DNA of 41,665 bases, taken from NCBI GenBank assembly GCA_001724265.1, contig MEDY01000274.1:1-41665 (forward strand). Reading direction: 5' to 3'. This document shows, one piece after another, positions 1-10,900 of this stretch. Both the position numbers and the translations under genes were made by a program. Each line of letters starts with the position of its first letter. The first letter of the stretch is position 1. Source of the stretch: Rhizaria sp. SCN 62-66 (lineage: Eukaryota; Rhizaria, unplaced). The notes below the pieces were generated by a model. The model was not told the origin of the DNA. It saw only the letters and a program-made list of their open reading frames with translations, and did no database searches.

Positions 1-2
1 CT

Positions 3-107
3 GCCGACGAGTCTGCTGCAGCTGTGATTGCTGATGCGACACGTCACTATCACATGCAATCTCGGGCTGCTAAAGAAAAAATCGACCTCGATCTCACTTC
101 TCACTGA
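3..107 (+). CDS. C-terminal end of an upstream gene (partial)
   Basis: Frame 3 is open from the left edge for 34 codons and ends at a TGA at 105-107. The peptide is Ala-rich at first and then charged, ending in AAKEKIDLDLTSH. The segment is richer in GC than the spacer that follows, and composition drops soon after the stop, as at the 3' ends of other genes here. No domain can be recognised in so short a piece. It could also be a chance open stretch, since only about 100 bases are visible. Confidence 0.35.
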   Translation, partial: ADESAAAVIADATRHYHMQSRAAKEKIDLDLTSH

Positions 108-255
108 AGTCTTGTCGTAGGAGTATGCATTGCGTGGATGGCAAAAAATTGTTGTGGTCTTCTGACCAACGCTTTTGCCTCTCACATCGCGACGTTTCAT
201 GCATCACTTCGAAATTTGTTCATTTTTTCATCTAAACCAATTGTATTGTACAGCA

Positions 256-277
256 GTACATGTACAAATGTACATTT
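256..277. repeat. Adjacent perfect palindromes GTACATGTAC and AAATGTACATTT
   Basis: GTACATGTAC (256-265) is its own reverse complement and is followed directly by the 12-bp palindrome AAATGTACATTT (266-277). The same 10-mer recurs at 1649-1658 and 14548-14557, always in spacers. Its role is unknown; a dimeric DNA-binding site is one possibility. Confidence 0.6.
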
Positions 278-381
278 AGCAAATTTTAAATGGATTCTAT
301 CCGTTTGTTTGCTAGATCTTCCCACTTGTGTGAACCCTCTCACTATTATTTTGCCGTGTTCGTATTTTGTATAATTATTTG

Positions 382-420
382 TTTATTGTGTCCGTTTATT
401 GTGTCCGTATTGTGTGTCCG
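382..420 (+). repeat. 13-bp tandem repeat, three units
   Basis: Units lie at 382-394, 395-407 and 408-420. The first two are identical (TTTATTGTGTCCG) and the third differs slightly (TATTGTGTGTCCG). It is a small minisatellite in an AT-rich spacer with no evident function. Confidence 0.75.
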
Positions 421-1208
421 TATTTATATGTCAGTGTATAATGGCCTTTAGCTAGGCTGTTTGTCAGGAAAGACATTGGCCAACTCGCGACGAGCGTCAG
501 TCCAATATCAGTCCAAATATCTCAAAAGTTTTAGATTTTTATAAAAAATGAGGTTTAATACAGACGTATTACAAGGATTAGAAATCGAGACATCACTCAT
601 CATTCACGATTGAGTAGAGCCGCATCCGCACATTTTGAGCTGTTAAAGGTGTGCATAAACATATCTTACGTTGAGACTACAACTACTAATACAAAAAAAT
701 GTAACCCTAAAAACAGTTATGGTAATCTTAACTAAATAGCTAGGTAGGTTTGAAGTAGTTATTGTTCACGTGTTGTTGATATTGCACATCATGCGTCGCG
801 AAATACCGACCCACTGCATGCCATAGTAAGCGAGGTGAGCACGCTTTGTGCACAAAAGAAAGCGCAGCGCAAGCAGCGGACACCGCAGCGCATTTTCTGC
901 AAGCGCATTGTATGATGAGCACGCCTCCGTGTGCATATAAACTCATGCCGCGATAGCTGTGTCGGTGCAGCTCAGGGAGGGTACTGACAACACAGTCTGC
1001 GCAAATGATAGTCCACGCGCTTAACTCACATGCAAGCTCACACTGCTGCAGACAGGAGTAGTACAGGCTTATGTTGCGTTGTCGAATCGTCGGTGCTACC
1101 CCGGTGACGTTCATTGTGCCCGCAAAGGGCTGGAGCGAGCGGTCACGATCATGCAACTGGTCGATGAGGGCCAGCAGATTACGAGAATACCACACCAATA
1201 CACTTGTT

Positions 1209-1513
1209 CCAGTTTAGCTCAAAAAGGTGTCTTTATTAGTGTAGATGGGACAGTGGTTAGGTTCAGTGACTTTCGCGCTCCTGCTAATCAGTAACTGCGT
1301 GTTGAAACGGACTGTTTTAACTTTCTAATTACATGTAGTACGTACCATGGTTATGGTACCAGCATTTCTGGCGTCCGTGAATCGAGGCAGTCCTTTGTCC
1401 ACGAAGCGTGTGAGTCTGAATTTCTCATGCAAGACCTTCATTTCGAGAAGTAAATACTGAACAAAATATCTACAAAACTCACTGCCAGTTTAGCCCAAAG
1501 GGTATCTTTATTA
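1209..1513 (+). repeat. Pair of dispersed direct repeats, about 30 bp each
   Basis: Copy A (1209-1238) and copy B (1485-1513) both begin CCAGTTTAGC and end CTTTATTA, with a few differences and a one-base gap between. The starts are 276 bp apart. They could be the remains of a mobile element or of a segmental duplication; no coding capacity for a transposase was recognised between them. Confidence 0.5.
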
Positions 1514-1648
1514 CCATAAGCTTATAAGTTATATGCTACGCACACGTCGGACCTGCGTGTTTGAGAATAACTATGGTCAACCAATGTATTCGTCAAGATA
1601 AGCAAATCCATATACATATACATGTATATTTTTAACATACGTATGTAC

Positions 1649-1715
1649 GTACATGTACAACAACATATATGTACGGTGTACAACATGTAATGTATGTACG
1701 GTGTACATGTAATGT
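1649..1715 (+). repeat. GTAC-rich cluster with imperfect duplication
   Basis: The palindrome GTACATGTAC sits at 1649-1658. It is followed by two near-copies of one unit at 1669-1693 and 1694-1715, both starting ATGTACGGTGTAC and ending ATGTAATGT. They differ by a three-base AAC insertion in the first copy. Confidence 0.65.
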
Positions 1716-1749
1716 TTTATAGCCGTTTGTGGTGGACAAGCTGGGCGCA

Positions 1750-1780
1750 GTGACCATGGTGATAATAGTGACCATGGTGA
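1750..1780 (+). repeat. 13-bp direct repeat GTGACCATGGTGA
   Basis: Two perfect copies lie at 1750-1762 and 1768-1780, about 190 bp upstream of the helicase start. Each contains the palindromic core ACCATGGT. This is a candidate paired binding site in the helicase promoter, but no test of function is possible here. Confidence 0.55.
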
Positions 1781-1968
1781 GTGAGACGTTGAGTCACCCC
1801 GATAAGAAACCCAAGATATATCATTGTAAGCGTTGTCAATCATCACCTCACTCGATCTATAGGAGAATATTGCTTTGGAAAATAATATACTGATATTATA
1901 TCTCTTATACTTGACGTTTGATTTCTAGCTGCACATCTTCAAACCTCCCAAAGCTGTGAGGTTGCGGG

Positions 1969-4900
1969 ATGTCTCACCGCTCAACTGTTGCGGCTCAGAC
2001 ACCGCCACAGACGTCCCGAGATCACATTCCCGACGAACCTGGTGGTACAGACGCATTTTATCTCGCATGTGGCGCTGGCTCTCTTGCTACAGGTAACGTA
2101 CCACTGTCCCGTGTATGCGCCGCCGCGCCGCCCTTGCTCACCCGACTACTCGCGCGCCTAGGCGTCTCCTCGTTCTCCCCTTGGCAGCTTCGCGTCGCCG
2201 CTCTTGCTCACGCCGGCACCGGGACGAATATCGGTGCCAGCACTATGCCCGCACCGGGCGCCGTAGTTTGCGCACCGACCGGTGGCGGCAAGACACTTGC
2301 TGCCGAATTTGCCCTATCTTCCCTCCTGCTTCTCCCTCCGACGCCTGCAGCAGCCTCTCTGTCGTCGCAAGCGCAGCAGCTCCCGCCATGGCTTGCCCCG
2401 CTGTGCAATCAACGTGCGGCGCGGTGCAGCCGCGCGTTGCTACGACAGCAGCTGCAACAGCATTCGCCGCCGTGCCGTGCGATGACTCGTGCCGCTGCCA
2501 GAGGTTACAGTGCAGTCGCGTCATCCCTTTACGCGTCCACAGCCGCGGACACTGCTGTCTCTGCGCCACTGCACTCGCCTGCCGCGGCTGCGACGGGCGG
2601 CAAGGGGCAGATTGCGCTGCTTGTGCTGCCGCTGCGGGCGCTGGTGCGGGAGCGGACGTTGACGCTCGCAGCTGCCGCCACTGCCGCTGCCGCCGCGGTC
2701 TCTGCACGTGAAGACAATACCACCGGCCTGAGCGGGGGCGACGACGACGACGATGACGACAGCAGCAGCAGCGATGACGGAAACTCGACAGCCACCAGAG
2801 CTTCCGCAGCTGAGGAAGACCGCGCTGAGCTCTCGGCCAGCGCCGCCGCCGTGCACGCGCTGTTCGCCCCTCGCACGCAGCGCGCGCAGCGGCCGTCGCG
2901 CGCTCTCTCGGCTGCAGAGCGCGCCACGCTCTCCCGTGCGCTCGGCACCGTTTCGGGGCTTTTGGGCCCGCCCGCGCTTGCAGCGCAAGCGGTCGCCACG
3001 AGCGGGCATGCAACCATCAGCAGCGCCACAGCAAACGCCGTCGCCGCCGTCGCCGCCGCCGGTGAGTGTGAGAGCGAGAGCGCGAGCAGTGCACAATCGG
3101 GGGTTGGGCCAGTTGGGGTGGACTCACTGGCCGGGGCGCGCGCGCGTCCGGCGCCGCTGCCGCTGCATAGCGCACCTGTGTCCGCCGCAGTCTCCGCGAA
3201 GCAGCGCGCAGACGCGGCGGCCGAGAGGGCGCGCGCGCGGGCGCAGTTGCTGCGGCGGCGGCTGCGGCAGCGGCTGCGGCGGCAGTTCCGCGCTGCCGCG
3301 CTTACGGTTACTGCGCTGCACGGCGGGCCCGACGGCAGCGGCGACGCCGGCGGCAGCGGCGGCAGCGGCAGCAGTGCGTCTGCAGTCGCAGCGTCGCGCG
3401 CGCGCGCGTTGCTCGTGGTGGCGACACCGGAACTCGCGCTTGTGCTGTTGTCCGCGCTGGCGCAAACCGCGGCCGCAGCGGCGCCGGTGGTGGTGGCGTC
3501 TGCCGCTGCGGTTGCGCTCAAACTCGCGACAGGACCGAGCCGCGGTCGCGATGACGCTAGTCGCGGGGCGGCGAGTGGCGCGCAGAGTGACTCTGGCTTG
3601 GCTGAGACGGGGTGCGCTCGCTGTCTCGAGCAGACCGCGGCAGCTTTGTTGAGGGGCCGACTTGCCGGGGTCGCCATCGATGAGGCGCACTTGGCTGTTC
3701 CCGCCACGGTCGCCAACACGCTGCCCACCGCTTCGCCGAGCGTTATTCCAACGTCAACAGCGTCATCGCGCGCGATGTCATCCTCATCGTAGACTACGAG
3801 TGCGAGTGCCAGCTCCGACGCTGACTGCGCGTCACTCTGCAGCACTGCGGCGCGGCGCGGTGCGATTGCGCTTGCTGTCGCCGACGCTGCTGCTGCCCCC
3901 GGCCCCGTACTATCTGCAGCGGCCCGGGACTGGATGCTCGCGGCACACGCGCTGCTCTCGCCTGCGATCGCCACCGCCGCGCCCGCTGCGCTTCCCGCTG
4001 CGATCGCCGCGCTGCGAGAGCGTGGTCACGCGGTGGACGCTGCAGGGTGCGTCGCTGCGGCGGCGGCGCGCGCGCTTGCGGCCGCGATTTCGGCAGAGGC
4101 CGTTGCTCTCGGCGCGCGCGCATCTGTTGCTCCTGCCTCAGCTGCCGCGTTAGTTGCCTCCGTCCCCGCTGACGTCAATGCTGCAGGGGCACTATCACCA
4201 CCTATGCGCTCTGGCGGCGGTGGCTGCGGCTGCGGCGGCGTCGGCACTACTAACACTGGTTTTAAGAGCACTAATCTTGTTGAATGCTCTTGCGAATGGG
4301 AAGAGAGAGCAATTCCCACATGGGCTCTAGATTCTAACAGGACGGGTATGATTCAGACCGCCAGTAGATGTTTTGCACACGCGACTCCGCTGCTGTTGTT
4401 GTCTGCGTCACTGTCAGAGTCGTCCGCGGCTGCGCTGAGTGCGCGACTGTGGTTGCCTGTGCTGCGCGCGCGGCGCCGGGCTGCACCGCTGCTCACCGCA
4501 ATCGCCATCGCCGGCACGGTCACGCCGCATACTGGGGTAACAGCCAGCGGTGACGCTGCTGCTACAACGGAGGCAGCGAGGGAGGTTACCGTGCCCACAG
4601 TTGCACGCGCAGTTTTGGTCCCGCTGACGGCCGCGATCAATGCACTTGCGACTGATGCAATGGCGAGCTCGACCAAAAATGCCTCTGGTTCTGTGCCGGC
4701 ATCGGTTTTGACAGGAAAGCGTGTTGCAGCTTCACTGCGCCGTGCAATCGCTTCGGCTGACACTGCTGCGTTATCGCCGTCCGTGACACCATCATCTCTT
4801 GACTCGGATGCTCAAGATGCAACCTCAAAGCTGATTTCGGCGCCTTCAGTTGCGAGCTCGCACGCCGCTCTGTTATTGCTTCTTCTTGTAACACCAGCTG

Positions 4901-7900
4901 CCGCCCCAGCTCGCGCTGCTGCAGCGCCCGCGCTCGCCACTATATTGCAGACTCAGTGCGCCGCGGCTCATCACGCACCGCCACAGGCTGGCACCGCGTC
5001 TGCGCGCTCTCTTGCGGCGCTTGCAATCAGCGCACTCGGTCCTCTGACAGCCTTGGGACTTCCACTGAACACTCTCTCGTTGCTGCTGTTTGATAACACA
5101 AACACTGGCGGCGCTGAGAGCAGCGGTATCGGCGCCCAGCCGCTGCTGCATGCACGGCCTGCCTGTGTGTTGGTGTTTGCGCCGACCCGTGCCGCTGCAG
5201 TGCTAGCTTCCGATGCGGCCGCGCACGGCCTCGCCAGCGCGCGCGTCCTGCTGGCAGTTGCGCTCGCGTTCGCCGCAGCCAGCGGACTGTGGGACCCAGC
5301 TGCCGCGCTCAGCGCGCTTGGCGTTTTACCGGCCCAGTCACACCCTGCGTACGCCGCGACGGCCGACGCACTCGCGCGGTCTCTGATCACCCAGTCAGAG
5401 CCAGCGCCCGCCGCGCTCGTCCCGCTGATCCAGGCGGCGCGCACGTGGGGCCCCGTGGGCGCCGCAGCGCAGGCTGCGCCGCTGCTGTCGCTGGTGGCAC
5501 TGTGTCTCGCGCGGCTGTCTGCGTGCCGCCCGCCCGCGTGCGCGGCGCACCACGCCGGCCTGCCCGCCGCCACGCTGGCCGCCGCCGAGCGCGGGGCGCG
5601 ACGCGGGCGCGTGCGCGTGCTGTGCGCGACGACGACGCTGGCGGCCGGCGTCACACTGCCCGTCGTGCGCGTTGTCGTCGCCGGCCCCTGGCGCGGGCGC
5701 GCGCGCGACATCACCGCCGCGTTCTCCTCGACCGCGACGACGCCGGCCGCGCTCGCCGCCGCGGCGGACACGCTTATCGGCTCGCTCGCCGAGACCGAGT
5801 GGGCACAGATGGCCGGTCGCACCGGGCGGCGCGGCACGGCGGCGACGGCCGGCGCGGGGCTTGAGCGCGGGGGTGCGTGGTTGCTGCCGACGGGCGACGT
5901 CTGGGCGCGACCGGCGCTGCACAGCAACGCGGCGCGCGTGGCTGCGCTTACCGCGGCGCTGACTGCGCGGGCGCTCGCAGTGGTGTTGGCGGGGGCGACA
6001 AGCCCGGGTGAAGCACAGTCTGCTGCGTGGTTTAATCACCAGTGCAACGGCGAGCGCGCTATGCAAATCCGTCTGTCATTGCTTTTTGGCGGGGTATGTG
6101 TCACCGTGTCGCGACCGAGAGGTTTCTCGGCTGAGACGATTGATTCTGGCGTTACGGATGTTGCTCACTACGGTGCAGCGTTAGCGCGACGCTTAGTATC
6201 CGAGTTTTCCGAGTCGTTCTCTGCAGGGCCTCTGCCTACACTACAACGCGCGATGCTATCAGCAATATTAGCAGCGTCAACGAACAATGCGACCGCCTCC
6301 GTGTCCCCCATTGCTGCTGCAACTACGACTATTACCGCTATGACGCCCGCGTACGCTGATACTACCATGTCTGTCGGTGCAGGCCCTCTGGCTGAGTTGT
6401 TGTGGCGCATGTCAGCGTGCGCATCCTCTTTTGCTAATCCTGGCTCACTTTCTTCAGCCGTCACACTTGTCATGACCGAAGCGCGAACAGCTGCGGTTTC
6501 TGTCGCGGCAGCAGTAACGAAATCTGATCGCGGCTACAGCACATGCACTCTTTCTGACCGCTGTCCTTGTACGCATACTGTTGCATCTGCGTCTTCCGCA
6601 GCGCGCGCGGTCGCATGTGCAATTGCGGCACTCAGCATTGAGTGGCTTTGCAACCACGGGTTTCTGACTGCGTCAACCGCCGCAGCTGGTTTGACCGCGG
6701 GTTTTCCTATGTTTTCAGTCACTGAGCTCGGTATTGCGATGTTATCAACATCTCTTGCTCCGACTGAGATGACTCTGCTCGTGCAAACAGCGCATGGTGC
6801 GCGTACTTCCCTCGCTCTGCCGCCGCCCCCGACATTGACGGCCACACTCACATCAGGCGCCAGTCAGGCTGACGTCGAGCTCGCTGCAGCAAGCGCTGCC
6901 GCAGCGGGCGACGACTGGGGGTTGCTCTGGGGTCACGGAGCGAACAAGAACAGCACTGGTGTCGATACATGTGCTGCCATGACGTTCGCCGCCGATGCCG
7001 CGCTTTGTTTCGCCCTCTTGCCGCCATTGCTCCCCACCGCGCCCGCACTGACTACCGTCTCACCTGACCCCGTAGCGACGCCTGCCGCGGCCTTACTGGC
7101 GTCCTCAGCGGCCGCGCTTGGCTCGATTTTGTCGCGCGCACCCGCAGTTGTGCGGTCAACCGCAGCCGCGCTCTTTGCGACCGCCGTCTCCGCAGCAGCG
7201 TCGCCCGCTCTCGTCGGCACGGACTCGCCCGGAGCCAGCCCGCTGGTGCTGCCTCCCGTAGCTGAGGGCGGACCCGTAGTGGTTGCGCCCGTGGTCGCCG
7301 CACCATTCGCGCTGCCATGGGCCGACCCCTCTGTCGTTGACGCACAGTGCCCCGTCTGTCTACCGCATCTTGCCTGCAAGGCTGCGCGTAGGACAGCGAA
7401 GACCGCCGCTGTGGCCGCACTACCGGCAAATGCGAGCGCAAGCGCGACTCAGCCTGCTACTGGGACGGAGGGACAAAAACCCGTGTGTGCGCGGTGCTGG
7501 TGGGGTGCGCGCGCGGAGGCTCGTGTTGCTGCGGCGTTGCGCACAGGCGGGCGCACACTTACGCCGACAACGCCCGCTGCGCCATCTCCTGTGCGCGTCA
7601 CGCTGCAAGGCTATTCTGGCGCTGCGACAGAACATGCTGCTGTTGACGCATCTCAGGCCAATGGCTACAGACAAGCGCCGTTTAGTCAAGGCGCGTGCTT
7701 TGGCATGTATCATAGTCATGAGTACGATCACAGTCAACATGGCGGTGACTACAGCCAGGGATTCTCTCAAAACAATGCCAGTGCTAACATTACGTCCGAC
7801 ACCGCACCGAACAGCGGCGCAGCAATGCTGCCCTGGGAGCGGGCGCTCACCACTGCAGATGTCACTATCCAGCTGCCGCCTCTGTGGCATGTTGGAGTCG

Positions 7901-10900
7901 TCACACCAACTGCGACACTCACATCACCGCCAGGCGCAGCCTCTCCGTCGCCAGCCGCTGCAGCTGCGAGGAGCGACGCGCTGAGCGTTGCCGCGAGTGA
8001 GCTGACTCTACTGCTACATTCCCCGCAAGTGCGCAGCCGCACACGACTTTCCCGTGGCCGCGCGGGTGCGGCTTGCCCCGCCCGCACCCGGCGCGCGCGC
8101 GCCTGGCTTGCGGACTGCGAGGCCCTTGCGCTGCACCGCGTGTGGGCCGCGCTGTGCTGCGCGTCCCTACCTCACGCGCTGTCGCCGCACGTTGCAGCCA
8201 CTTTACTGCGCTGCGCACCGGGAGCGCTGGAGGGCTTGCGGGCGGGCGCCGTGTCCGGTCTGCGCCGCGCAGCGTCTGCGCTGTGGCCGCTGCATTGGCG
8301 CGCGCTGGCTCTCATCGCCATCGACGCAGCGACACGGTTCGAACTTAAGCTGGATCCTGCGCTCGCGCCGCTGCTGCCGCTGCTGCCGCCGCCGGAGGCC
8401 GTGACAGCAGCCCTGCCTGCGCCGACGATCATTGCAGCACTGCGCGTGCTGATCGGCGCTGGTTTGCGCGACCCGGCGGCCGTCGCGGCGGCGGGGCCCT
8501 CACGCGTGGCCGCGTTGCTGCGCGCTGCGGCAGCTGTGGTGGAGGCGACAGCGCGCGAAGAGAGCGAGCAGCGGGAGCGCGCGCGTGCGCGGGCCGCGGC
8601 GGTGGCGAGACCCGCCGTCAAATACGCGCGAGTGCGGACTGGGGCTCGCACAGAGCAGCACGCCGAGGCCGATGCGGTCGGCAAAGCGTCGGCGGAAGCT
8701 GCTGACGAGCCAAGCGCTGCTGGCGGGCTCTATCGCAAGAAGAGGCGTGCGCATGACGCATTGCCTGCAGCGTTTGCAGTGACCGCTGAAGCTGCAATAT
8801 CTGTTGACACTCTGTCATTGGACACAAGCACCACAAGTGAAACAGCAGCTGCTGTGTCGTTGCCGTTGTTGGCAATGAGTGATGCGAGTCCTGTTGTTAT
8901 CTTACCAGAGCCTTTATTGTCGTCCGCGCCGTTGCCAGGCTACGGCGCACACGGTATGAGTGTTGATGATAGCGATGATGCACGTGCGGAGACATCGCCG
9001 CAACCCTCGGCCCAACTTTTCGCCCTTGCTGCTGGAGACGGCGCGGATGCTGTGGCTGCGGCGCTCTGCGCACGTGCTGCGCGCGTTTCAGGCCTTGTTG
9101 CGATGCAGACCGACCCACTTTCTGTTCAGACTGACGTCGGCACGAGTGCTGTCCCAGCGAGTCAGAATAACATTGATGCCGCTGCGCCCGTGGCACGCGC
9201 TGCTGCGACGATGATCAGTGTAGGAGCGATACTACTCGCGCCTGCTGCAGAAGGCACAGAAGCCGTGGGCGATGCAATCAATGCATGGCTTGCGGAGCCG
9301 TTGCCTGCACTTGCAGTGGTTTCTGACTCCAGTGAAGACGATCTCTCCGACGACGACGATGAAAGCGAGAGCAACACTGGCTCAAAACCACAGAAAGTCA
9401 GCCGCAAGCGCTTACGGAATGCAGCCTTTGAGCTTGGCGTATCACGACCTGCGCTCGCACTCGCAGCGTCATCCTCATTCTCTGCAGCTGGAGCAAGCGC
9501 TACAGCAACCGCATGCTCGTCCGCCATTGACACTCTTGCGAGCTCCACTGCGCGTGTTTGGTGGCTGCCCCTGCGGGGCTCGCCTTCCGTCTCCAGCGCC
9601 GTGGTGCTTGAGCTGTTGCGACAGGTCGCAGAGGCGCCGCTGCGGGGCTACACCGTGGCCACGCCAGCGCCGGCGCACACTCGCAGGCATCTCGAGCGGT
9701 GGGGCCTGCTGCCGCCTCTGCCTGCGCTTGCTATTGATTTGGGCGACGGTGTCTCCAACGCAAAAAATCCGAGTGTCGCCGATGATGGCGACGGCGACGG
9801 CGATGCGCTTAGTGCTAAGACCGCGACACCAGTGTGGCTATCGGCGTATCAAAAGCATCCGCGCGCAGGAACTCCCGCTTTATCCAAGTCTGCATTCTCG
9901 CCGCAACAAAACGCAGTGACAACCCGCGCTCGTAAGGAGGCTGCTGCAGCCGCTCTTGCCGAAGCCGAGGCCGTTGTTGCTTCCGGTCACTGCGCGCGCT
10001 TAGCAGAGCTTGCGCAATGGGGCTGGCGACCCGCTGATGCCGCGGCAGTGCTTGTACGCGCGTGTGTCACCCCTACTGGCGCAGATATGCCGGCGCAAGA
10101 GGATGTAAGCTTCGCATGTAGCCCAACGCTTGGCGGAATCCTTGCTACAGCGGCGGCCAATGTTGTCGGTGCAAACAGTAGTACATTGTCTGCGCTCACT
10201 GCAGCGGCCGTCGCAGCTGAGCGCGCGCGCTGTCACCGTGCAGTGGCCGCTGCGGCCTGTGCACGCGCAGAGGGCGCCGTTGCAGCGGCCCGCATCGCGG
10301 CGGATGGCAGTGTCGGTTCGTTGATCGCAGCCTCAGAGTACATTGCGCCAGTCACCGTCGCTAGCGTGTGCGGACTCACCGTTGCCAATCAACCGCGTAC
10401 AACCGCAGCAATCGCTGTTCAACGGCAATCTGTGTTTGCGGAGTGGCGCTCAGTTCCCACGCTACGTACGAGCATTGCCACAAACGTGACCGCGTGCGCG
10501 CTTGCTCTTTCGCCGCCCGATGTTGCAGCACTACTGAGGCTTTGCAATGCGCGAGTCTCCGCAGTCCGCGAAGGTATCGCGACAGCGCTGCACACGCAAC
10601 TCACGACAGTTGGCACGCGTTTCAGCGCCTCAGCGCCAGCCGCTCGCGCATTGCGCGCTGCGTCTGCATCCATTGCTGCTTCGATTGCGCCGGGCGTTGC
10701 TGTGCCCGTCGGCGCGACAGCCGGCGGCGGTCCATGTCCGCGCTGTCTCGAGCTCGCTGTCGCCACTGCCGCCGGTGCGTGGACTGCTGTCTTTGCGTCT
10801 CGCCGCGACCGTGCTGAAGCAGCATTGTGTGATGATGTTCTTGCTATTACAGCGACAAGCTCATGGAGCAGCCTGAACTCGCTTCTCAGCACCGTTGGAG

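Larger units (their letters stand above)
108..1968. other. AT-rich intergenic region with short repeats
   Basis: This spacer separates the left-edge gene end from the helicase start. It is mostly AT-rich and holds a 13-bp tandem repeat, GTAC palindromes and two pairs of direct repeats, each listed separately. A GC-richer island lies near 830-1200, with open frames on both strands that look like no known protein. A possible 3' splice site (TTTCTAG) ends at 1928, 40 nt before the helicase ATG, so a 5'-UTR intron is possible. Confidence 0.6.

Noticed and set aside
740-1198. Minus-strand open frame of 152 codons in the left spacer
   Set aside because: No known protein or clear start context, and parts are AT-rich. 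Kept only as a composition oddity.
3690-3934. Intron removing the in-frame TAG
   Set aside because: No AT-rich stretch or convincing donor and acceptor pair was seen, and all other introns here are AT-rich. It is not excluded without RNA data.
2529-3974. Long minus-strand open frame (481 codons) opposite the helicase
   Set aside because: It is a shadow of GC-rich coding DNA: the plus strand carries ordered helicase motifs, while this frame reads as low-complexity Ala/Ser with no domain.
4259-4340. Possible 82-nt intron (GTTTTA to CTAACAG) in the helicase
   Set aside because: Removing it would shift the frame and lose motif III onward, whereas the unspliced frame stays open.
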